From positions 1-14,286 of the forward strand of contig UZAE01014443.1 in the NCBI GenBank assembly GCA_900617975.1: a stretch of 14,286 nucleotides of DNA. The letters run 5' to 3'. Positions 8,482 to 14,286 of the stretch are shown one piece after another. Within the stretch, counting starts at the first letter, position 1; each line of letters starts with the position of its first letter. The notes below the pieces were generated by a model, which was not told where the DNA came from, searched no databases, and saw only the letters and a list, made by a program, of their open reading frames with translations. This DNA is from Rodentolepis nana (lineage: Eukaryota > Platyhelminthes > Cestoda > Cyclophyllidea > Hymenolepididae). Made by a program: the position numbers and the translations under genes.

Positions 8482-8712
8482 TATTATTATTATATCAAAT
8501 GGCAGGCGTTTTGATGGTTATCATTAGCCCTTTAGTTGACTTCAGGCTTCATAAAAGGAAAGAACATCAAAGTGAAAAAAGTCGAGAGGTTGGGAGGAGG
8601 GGGGGGGGGGAACAGAAGAGTGTTTCAAAGATGTTAATATGACAGACATAAAGGTAGAAAAAAGGTGAGGTGAGTACTGTGAAAGTAGTCGGATATGACA
8701 TACAGTGAAGTC
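8482..8712 (-). repeat. SINE-A copy, 5'-truncated, minus strand
   Basis: The tail is (TAT)n at 8482-8493, followed by ATATCAAATGGCAGGCGTTT and CATTAGCCCTTTAGTTGACT. It continues through a run of 12 G (8599-8610) and GAGGTGAGTACTGTG to CATACAGTG, after which similarity fades. The head with the GGTGCACC palindrome is absent. The tail hairpin is intact (TGAT AACC ATCA in sense). It faces head to head with the next copy. Confidence 0.88.
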
Positions 8713-8813
8713 AGAATTGAAGGTTCAAAAGAATGGCCTTACTTGGAAAAACCTCTTAGCCAATCAGCAATCGGATTTATGCGACATATAACAACTTTTA
8801 CCTTATTGAATGA

Positions 8814-9140
8814 GGGTGTGCGATAGATTTATCTCCACACGGTGCACACTGGGTAACGTATATTCATATGGCAAAAAAGTCTATAAACCGGCAGTTGACT
8901 CCTCACTTCTAACCACCATCACCCCACTGTATGTCACATTCGACTACTTCCACAGAACTCACCTCACCTTATCTCTACCTTTGTGTCTGTCTATCTGTCT
9001 CTCTTACATCTGTGAATCACTCTTCTGTCTATCCTCTCGAATTTTTCCCACTTTGATGTTCCTCTCCCTCTGTGATGCCTGAAGTCAACTAGAGGGCCAA
9101 TGATAATTATCAAAACGCCAACCATTTGATATAAATAAAT
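8814..9140 (+). repeat. SINE-A copy, full length, plus strand
   Basis: Starts GGGTGTGCGATAGATTTATC and carries CGGTGCACACTGGGTAACG, AAAAAAGTCTATAAACCGGC, CCCACTGTATGTCACATTC and CCACAGAACTCACCTCACC. It ends CTGAAGTCAACTAGAGGGCC, AATGATAATTATCAAAACGCC and ATATAAATAAAT. The tail hairpin is a perfect 12-base palindrome (TGATAATTATCA). Candidate target-site duplications TTATTGAATGA (8803-8813) and TTTTTGAAAGA (9142-9152) agree at 9 of 11 bases. The 90-codon open frame 8810-9082 lies entirely within the repeat and is not a gene. Confidence 0.9.
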
Positions 9141-9152
9141 CTTTTTGAAAGA

Positions 9153-10017
9153 CTATGCACGTTGCTAGTTTTTCAAATTATGAAATAAATGTTTTTAACT
9201 TTATACAAGCCGTCTTCTCGATCTAATTGTTTGCAAATAGACACCACAAGAAGGTCTCTGTATTTGTCTACAGCTGATTAGACTTCCAGGGGAATTATCA
9301 AAGTTAATTAAAATATTTATTTGTGAGGGAATAACTAATCACCCTTTTCACCAAGTTATTTCAGTAAGGATGGTTCGTGACACAAAATTTCGTCAAGTGA
9401 TTCCTATTACTCAGAGTGGTTAAAGAACTTTAAAACATTTAACAGTGGAAAGCCCAGCAAACGACACAGAAGAGACAATCACAATGGTTCTAAGTTTTGA
9501 ATGGTTCTTAGTCGATTTGATTTTTGGGTTAGAGTTATTAATATCTTTCTAAACGGGTAGTTCCCATTCTCGAACTCAAATCGTATAATTCGTTTCCCCG
9601 ATATATATATGACAAACAACAAATTAATAATAATTAATGAACCATGACTCGATTTAATTTTTTTAATTGTAAGCTGGAAGTTTAAATTCATTTTCAAATT
9701 TGTAAAACAGAATGAAATATTTTTTATAGTAATAATGACAATAATTTTGGCTTCCATTACCAACTGAAAATTTAAACTGACCAAAGAAATAGTCGGAGAT
9801 TTCATTGGTTAATAAATTGTATTTATGAAAATAGTTTGGAAGGGGTGAGATTTTGTGTCCTTATTTATTTCTCAAACGTTACCTGTTACCTTGCGCCAAT
9901 CTTTACTATGACAACGGTAAGAAAAAGTCAAGATCAGGACGAGAATGGATCAGTAAGAGTGAGTGTATTTCAGTAGTTGCAGTGGAGGTCGTATGCGAAG
10001 GACGCAACAGGCAGAGT
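9153..10017. other. Intergenic, very AT-rich
   Basis: No gene supported. The largest open frame (9479-9805, minus strand, 108 codons) is rich in I, K, N, F and L as expected from AT-rich DNA and shows no domain or splice context. A plus-strand frame at 9853-10044 runs into the next SINE-A copy and is also judged spurious. Confidence 0.5.
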
Positions 10018-10334
10018 ATTTGTATCAAACGGCAGGCGTTTTGATGGTTGTCATTAGCCCTTTAGTTGACCTTAGGCTTCACAGAGGGAGAGGAACATCA
10101 AAGTGAAAAAAGTCCAGAGGGGGGGAACAGAAGAGTGTTTTAAAGGTGTAAAAGAGACAGACACAAAGGTAGATGAAAGGTGAGGTGAGTACTGTGGAAA
10201 GAGTCGAATATGACATACAGTGGGGTCATGGTAGTTTGAACTCAGAAGTCAACTGCAGGTTTATAGACTTTTTTGCCGTATGAGTATACATTGCCCAGGG
10301 TGCACCACGTGGAGGTAAGTCTATCGCACACCCC
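10018..10334 (-). repeat. SINE-A copy, full length, minus strand
   Basis: Tail side ATTTGTATCAAACGGCAGGC, then CATTAGCCCTTTAGTTGACC, purine-rich middle, GAGGTGAGTACTGTGG, CATACAGTGGGGTCATGG, CAACTGCAGG, AGACTTTTTTGCCGTATGAG, CCAGGGTGCACCACGTGG and AGGTAAGTCTATCGCACACC at the head end (10334). Length about 317 bp. The tail is very short. No clear target-site duplication was found. Confidence 0.9.
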
Positions 10335-11266
10335 ATTTCCGGCGTAGTAAATGTTGAAAAGAAAAATGATCATGGAATCGTTTGTGATTCTAGCAAACTT
10401 TGTTGAAACCTTTCACAAAATACTTTAAAAATGGAAAGTTTAGTTCTTGAAAAAAACCTCCACTGAGCTGTAGATTTTAAGCTATTGTGTCTCTCGTCAT
10501 GAAAGCCTGTATATTTTTATGCCCAAGTCACCCAATTCGCAAAGATTATAGCAAAGAAACGCCCAAGTGGTTTAATCGTGTCCAACATGTTTTTTTTGAG
10601 TCCCAAAATCACTGTCACCTGGCTGGAGCCTTTTAAATACAAATAAAAGTTTTGTTTTGTTTTGTTTTAGTTTGAACAAATTATATTATGTTAAATGAAG
10701 TGAATATCGTTTTCTATGGAGAAAAATGTAAGCAGATGAATTGTGTTAAAGAAAAATTGAATTACTTCACTATTTAATGAAAAACAATTAAATTAAGCGG
10801 AAAAACATGTTCTTGTTGTTGCTAGTATTTGGTGCAATCGAGAGGAAAAATCGTTAAAGTTAAATTTTTAAACCTCGAGATTGTGTAACGCGAAAGTAAA
10901 ACAAAACAACCGGAGTGTGACAATTGGCTGCCACTACGTTACTTCCTGTGCCTTCATGAACCGCATCTCTTGATCGTTCCATTGAACTTCCTGTCAGCTG
11001 ATTTCACTTGTTCCCAAACAACTACAACTTGTGCAACTTTTGGTATTTTACTTTTTTGTTTAATTCCACCTCGAGGGTGAAGTAGGACAAAGATATTTGT
11101 GAAGATGGCCATATTTTTCTAATGCAATTTCAGTAAAACCTTCTTAGGGGAGGGGGGGGTAGTTAAATTAACTCTAGTGAGCCCTACCCGAAAGTAAATA
11201 AAGACTCTATGCAAGAATGAAATTGTTCGTTCGTAAAACACATATGGTATTGACTAAAGTGGCTTA
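10335..11266. other. Intergenic, with a GTTTT microsatellite
   Basis: No gene recognised. Contains a short (GTTTT)4 run at 10649-10668 and a G-rich stretch at about 11149-11160. The rest is AT-rich with stops in all frames. No SINE-A motif was found until the diverged head near 11267. Confidence 0.5.
10649..10668 (+). repeat. (GTTTT)4 microsatellite
   Basis: Four tandem GTTTT units, followed by AG. A simple-sequence run like this could be the reverse complement of a retroposon tail, but no element is recognisable beside it. Confidence 0.8.
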
Positions 11267-11557
11267 GGGTACATTATAGACTCACCTTCACGTGGTGCAT
11301 AAATCTAAAAAAATGCAGTAAACTTCTGACTTCAAGCTACCATGACCCGACTCCATGTCATATTCCACCACTTCCACAGTACTCACCTCATCTTGCCTTT
11401 ATATCTAACCTTGTGCCTGTCTCTTTTACATCTATGAATCACTCTTCCATTCCCCACCCCCCTCCTAGACTTTTCTGACTTTGTCTGTTCCTCTCCCCTG
11501 TGAAGCCCGAAGCCAACTGAAGGGGTAATTATTACTATCACAATAAATGAATAAATG
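11267..11557 (+). repeat. SINE-A copy, old and diverged, plus strand
   Basis: The head is worn (GGGTACATTATAGACTCACC, CACGTGGTGCA, then a gap replacing the TATACTCATACGGC block). The middle is clear (CTTCCACAGTACTCACCTC, CATCTATGAATCACTCTTCC) and the 3' part is recognisable (TGAAGCCCGAAGCCAACTGA, then AATAAATGAATAAATG). The tail hairpin is no longer recognisable. The higher divergence implies earlier insertion than the 5050 or 8814 copies. Confidence 0.8.
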
Positions 11558-11603
11558 TTGCCTTTCCAGAGATTATGAGATTGCTACTTATAACTTACAA
11601 CCA

Positions 11604-11705
11604 TATCATCTGTTAATCACTGTTCTGTCCCCAATCCCCCCCCCCCCCCGACTTTTCTGACCTTGAAATCCGAAGTTAACTAACTGGATTTGAAATTTAT
11701 TACTT
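11604..11705 (+). repeat. SINE-A fragment with a 14-base C run
   Basis: Only the last third is present: CATCTGTTAATCACTGTTCT, a run of 14 C (11636-11649), CGACTTTTCTGACCTTGA, and AATCCGAAGTTAACTAACTG. The tail is degraded. It is in the same orientation as, and about 50 bases from, the preceding copy, so it could be an independent 5'-truncated insertion or a local duplication. Confidence 0.7.
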
Positions 11706-11805
11706 TGAATTTAAAAAAGTCAATATTTTTCCTTTCCTTTTTTGAACATGAAAAACGGATAGCTGTGTGTTTGAGAGAAGAAATTAGTTATTTAAGTAAA
11801 TTCCA

Positions 11806-11811
11806 TTTATT
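11806..11811 (-). promoter_or_regulatory. Polyadenylation signal AATAAA
   Basis: TTTATT on the plus strand is AATAAA on the minus strand, about 60 bases past the stop of the secreted-protein gene. It fits a short 3' UTR that includes the (GA)n run. Confidence 0.6.
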
Positions 11812-11849
11812 CCGATAATTTAAGCACATTGATATGTCTCTTTAAATCA

Positions 11850-11862
11850 CTCTCTCTCTCTC
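11850..11862 (+). repeat. (CT)n microsatellite in the 3' UTR of the secreted-protein gene
   Basis: A CT dinucleotide run lying just past the stop codon of the minus-strand gene, so it is (GA)n in that mRNA. On the plus strand it happens to read as a polypyrimidine tract followed by TTTCAG, like a splice acceptor, but no plus-strand exon follows. Confidence 0.7.
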
Positions 11863-11870
11863 TTTCAGGG

Positions 11871-12143
11871 CTACTCCGAAGCGAACTTTTGTTGCCGATT
11901 GGCATGCTGATTGTCATAGTGACGATTCAGGAGCATCTGCTGATTGAAGATGGTTTCTCTCAGCTGATTGATCATGGTGATGAGATCCTGTTTGGTCTCC
12001 AATAAATTGGTTCTCTGTTGACGATAGAAGGCCTCTGATGGCATAGGAGCGGGATATCCAATCTGATCTGTGTCCGAGTCATGCTGCTGAGCTGCAGCGA
12101 TTGAAGCAAGGAGGAATAGACAGACAAGTGAGGGAGTGTTCAT
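11871..12143 (-). CDS. Small cysteine-free secreted protein, unknown function
   Basis: 90-residue protein. Residues 1-18 are a clear signal peptide: short N-terminus, hydrophobic core LVCLFLLASI, small residues AAA before the probable cleavage at A18|Q19. The mature chain (about 72 residues) has no cysteine. An acidic start (HDSDTD) and a proline-containing stretch (GYPAPMPS, 29-36) lead into a long predicted amphipathic helix (about 37-76) with L47, L54, L61 and I58, I65, L72 at seven-residue steps, then a Gln/Asn/His-rich end. Lack of cysteines argues against a disulfide-rich toxin or antimicrobial defensin; a structural, cuticle, silk-gland or venom-gland peptide remains possible. Start: ATG in a good context (ACAATGA) 22 bases after the proposed transcription start, which follows a TATA box. 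AATAAA lies downstream. Appears single-exon. I do not recognise the family. Confidence 0.7.
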   Translation of the reverse strand: MNTPSLVCLFLLASIAAAQQHDSDTDQIGYPAPMPSEAFYRQQRTNLLETKQDLITMINQLRETIFNQQMLLNRHYDNQHANRQQKFASE

Positions 12144-12192
12144 TGTTACCTGAAACAGGGTAATTGAAGAGTGTGCACAGTGCCAATATATA
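12144..12192 (-). promoter_or_regulatory. Core promoter of the secreted-protein gene (TATA and initiator)
   Basis: Minus strand: CTTATATATTGG with the TATA core at 12192-12186, then an initiator-like TTCAATTA with its A at 12165, 27 bases downstream of the first T. That spacing is usual for TATA promoters and leaves a 5' UTR of about 21 bases before the ATG at 12143. A second TTTCAG word just before the ATG could also be a splice acceptor, but the TATA spacing makes an unspliced leader more likely. Confidence 0.55.
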
Positions 12193-12657
12193 AGTATGGT
12201 GAATGCAAATACTTATTGTTCAAGTATCAATCAAGAGGGATCAAGTTAACTTGAACTCTGAAGCAATCATGAGCATCTCAAGGATTCTCTTAGGTGTTTC
12301 GTACAAATAGTTTATAATTTTTTGCCATTTTTTAAATTATTTTAAGCAATTCAAAAACAAAAGAACATGGCATAGAAAAGGACATTGTGCAGTGTCTTGA
12401 TGAAGTGAAAAAGTCGATTAAAACCCCTCATTCCCAAAGTTAAGTGTTTACAATTACAATAACATTTGATTCGGAAATTTTTAAATGGCAATTTGGATTT
12501 CACTATGCATTATTATATTAAAGTGGCTAAATTACTGTCTTCCAACGCCATACACTGCACGTATTGTCATTAATTGTGGCATTAATCGATTTTTTCAACA
12601 AAATCATGTTTTTGGAAAATTTAAATTCCTACATTTTTATCCCAGCCACTCATTACA
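12193..12657. other. Upstream of the secreted-protein gene; nothing else seen
   Basis: AT-rich, no repeat recognised. A 61-codon plus-strand frame (12485-12670) has no signal, domain or start context to support it. Confidence 0.45.
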
Positions 12658-13855
12658 GCCACTGAGGTGACTCTCTAACCACTCGAGAAGGCACACAACC
12701 AAGCATTACGACTAATTACTGGAGGGATAAAATCAACACCCATTGATGCAATGCTCCTAGTTACAGGAAGCACCACAATATGTTCCCTTATCAAAGAGAA
12801 GGCCCTGATCCATTATGCGAATCTACTGCGCATTCCCAGGGGTAAATTCTTCAGCACCTACGAAAATAGGCCAAGACACCTATAAACACAATCTGCTCTA
12901 ATACAGGAAGCTATAGAACTGATGAAAGCATTACAAATTGATGGCAAACCAAAAAGCCTCTCACCACCCCAAAACCCATTAGCAGACACTGATATACAAT
13001 GTTGCACCCAACTGTTTAACAATTTCAAGAAAGCAAAACACCTCTCCCGAACAGATGTGTTCATTGGCCCTTGAGATAATCAGTGTGAACTATCCTGCCG
13101 ATCGATAACTCCAAGTCTTCACTGACGGGTTATATATAGAAAACCAAGTAAACGTTGGTGCAGGTGTCTATTCTGAACTCTTCTTTTTCTACGCAGAAGC
13201 GGAACACAAAAGATCCGCTTTCGAACGAGAAATAGAGGCCATTAGGATAGCACTATACCAATTATGTTCTCTCGATCCTAAATTCACCAAAGCGGTGATA
13301 CTTTCGGACTCATAGTCAGCAATAAACTCAATTGGAAGCAGAGAGCCACCCTAAAGAGCTGAGCTAAACGAATGTAGAAAACTCTATCAGCTGCTGAGAG
13401 AGAAAAACAAAACAGTGGTCCTACAATGGATTCCTGGTCACTGTGGCATTAAAGGCAATGAGCTTGCTGACACACTTGCTAAGAAGGGGACAACGATTTT
13501 GCAATGTATGGACCGGCCGATGTCTATCCACACGATGAAGGTCTTAATCAGGAGAGAATTTCACACCTCAAGGTGCAACGAACTTAAAGCTCGAATAAAG
13601 GAGAAACAGTGGACAGTGGCCCTCTCCGACATAGTCGACTGGCCAAGAATCGAAGCCGTTGCTGAGTTTAACTTTGGCCAAGAATCGAAGCCGTTGCTGA
13701 GTTTAGACTACGTACCGGTCTCGATTGCTTAGCAAAAACCTTCATAGATTTGGAGTATACACTCAACCAACATGTCTCCTATGTGACCTACAGGAGGAAG
13801 ACTCACCTGATTCGGTGTCCGGTCCTAAGGACAACGACGGAAAACCAGAACCCCC
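12658..13855 (+). pseudogene. RT C-terminus and RNase H pseudogene
   Basis: Near 12685-12830 one frame reads LEKAHNQALRLITGGIKSTP and later IKEKALIHYANLLRIPRG, typical of the RT tail of RNase H-bearing LINEs, with stops at 12676 and after RPRHL. From 13118 another frame gives RNase H: FTDG (first Asp), EREIEAI (Glu), SDS (second Asp), then WIPGHCGIKGNELAD (His and last Asp). All four acidic positions survive, but TAG (13313-13315) directly after SDS and TAA (13352-13354) interrupt it, another TAA lies at 13106, and there is a frame change between the RT tail and RNase H. Beyond the 35-bp duplication, HRFGVYTQPTCLLCDLQEE and THLIRC, in different frames, mark the C-terminal CCHC-like knuckle. 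It is a dead copy. Confidence 0.85.
13641..13705 (+). repeat. 35-bp tandem duplication inside the LINE pseudogene
   Basis: GGCCAAGAATCGAAGCCGTT begins at 13641 and again at 13676; the second copy is identical for about 30 bases (to 13705). Because 35 is not a multiple of three it shifts the reading frame, creating the short tail that ends the open stretch near 13732. The identity of the two copies suggests a recent slippage or repair event in an already broken gene. Confidence 0.9.
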
Positions 13856-13937
13856 TTGTGAAAGCCGAAGTCAACTAAGGGGCTAATGATAAATGTCATA
13901 AAGCTTGGCATTTGAAATAATAATAATAATAATAATT
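13855..13937 (+). repeat. LINE 3' end shared with SINE-A
   Basis: TTGTGAAAGCCGAAGTCAAC, TAAGGGGCTAATGATAAATG, then GGCATTTGAAATAATAAT. SINE-A copies read TGTGAAGCCTGAAGTCAACT, AAAGGGCTAATGATAACC, and GCCATTTGATATAAATAAAT. The order, spacing and terminal simple repeat correspond throughout. A shared 3' end is the expected signature of a SINE that borrows a LINE's reverse transcriptase. Confidence 0.85.
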
Positions 13938-14241
13938 TTAAGAAATATCTATTAGATAAGGAATTTTAAAATTAAAGGGATCGAAGTCCCAAAAGGTGTT
14001 TGAATGACGGACATGAGTGCCAAGAAGCCCAAAGAATATATATAGGTCCCGTGGAAATTACTGGTTGCTATGGTGGCCGCAATTCTATCTCAGCCTGTGA
14101 AGTGAAAATGAAAACAATTTCTTAATCTAACTGATGACCGTAGCATTCAACGTTTGGTTTCCAAATGATTCCACACGCTGCTTCCATATTACCTTCGATC
14201 TGACTAAGTAGTTGCATAACATGCTGCCAATCAGGGTGAAA
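13938..14241. other. Intergenic after the LINE
   Basis: About 300 bases with no recognised gene or repeat, ending at an ambiguous base. Short patches such as GTGCCAAGAAGCCCAAAG have no identifiable role. Confidence 0.45.
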
Positions 14242-14286
14242 NCAAAAGATCCGCTTTCGAACGAGAAATAGAGGCCATTAGGATAG
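14242..14286 (+). other. Ambiguous base followed by an exact 44-base copy of LINE sequence
   Basis: After the N at 14242, positions 14243-14286 are identical to 13207-13250, the part of the RNase H domain encoding ERE-IEAI. It may be the start of a second LINE copy running off the window, or a gap-closure or scaffold-joining artefact, since the matched source copy is otherwise a decayed pseudogene. Confidence 0.8.

Larger units (their letters stand above)
12658..13937 (+). mobile_element. 5'-truncated Jockey-like LINE with RNase H domain (non-LTR retrotransposon remnant)
   Basis: The fragment keeps the end of the reverse transcriptase, the linker, the RNase H domain, the C-terminal zinc knuckle, a very short 3' UTR and an (AAT)n tail (13918-13937). 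The 5' part (endonuclease and RT catalytic core) is missing, the usual result of incomplete reverse transcription. The last 80 bases match the SINE-A 3' end, so this LINE family is the likely source of the enzyme that moved SINE-A. No convincing target-site duplication was found. Confidence 0.85.

Noticed and set aside
9479..9805. 108-codon minus-strand open frame
   Set aside because: Composition is what AT-rich noncoding DNA gives; no domain, signal peptide or splice context.
9853..10044. 63-codon plus-strand frame with several cysteines
   Set aside because: It runs into the tail of an antisense SINE-A copy and has no recognisable features.
11850..11870. Plus-strand splice acceptor (CT run followed by TTTCAG)
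   Set aside because: It is a microsatellite in the 3' UTR of a minus-strand gene, with no plus-strand exon after it.
12485..12670. 61-codon plus-strand frame with a hydrophobic start
   Set aside because: Resembles a weak signal or membrane segment, but has no cleavage site and runs into the edge of the LINE fragment.

Overview
This is a stretch of animal nuclear DNA, not bacterial or organellar. It is AT-rich and gene-poor, has consensus spliceosomal splice sites and AATAAA polyadenylation signals, and is full of short retroposons with (AAAT)n or (AAT)n tails plus a decayed Jockey-like LINE with an RNase H domain. An arthropod is the best guess. A chelicerate (spider or scorpion type) is my leading but weak hypothesis, based only on the style of the LINE C-terminus. 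No tRNA, rRNA or CRISPR gene is convincingly present.

Layout. Positions 1-615 hold nothing recognisable beyond G/C homopolymer runs. Two minus-strand copies of a roughly 330 bp SINE-like repeat (called SINE-A here) follow at 629-812 and 916-1246. Positions 1250-3527 have no gene, but include a degenerate tRNA-like stretch (about 2247-2316) and a G-quadruplex-prone tract (2572-2612). Positions 3528-4745 are a scrambled, amplified array made only from the head and middle of SINE-A. A full SINE-A copy with a target-site duplication lies at 5050-5371. Two minus-strand genes then encode small zinc proteins: a single-exon RING plus double CCCH-like protein (5969-6439) and a two-exon variant-RING plus CCCH-like protein (7126-8166). 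SINE-A copies follow at 8482-8712 (-), 8814-9140 (+), 10018-10334 (-), 11267-11557 (+) and 11604-11705 (+, fragment). A minus-strand gene for a small cysteine-free secreted protein, with a TATA box and polyadenylation signal, is at 11871-12143. The end (12658-13937) is a 5'-truncated, broken LINE. The window closes with one N followed by 44 bases identical to part of that LINE.

How the parts fit. The most interesting signal is the relation between SINE-A and the LINE. About 70-80 bp at the 3' end of the LINE, just after its broken ORF, matches the 3' end of every well-preserved SINE-A copy, including a small hairpin and the simple-repeat tail. This is the hallmark of a SINE mobilised by its partner LINE. 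The SINE-A head shows no clear tRNA, 5S or 7SL origin. The two adjacent zinc-protein genes share an order (N-terminal RING, then C-terminal CCCH-like knuckles), which suggests a local, little-described family of putative ubiquitin ligases. Roughly a third of the window is SINE-A or LINE sequence.
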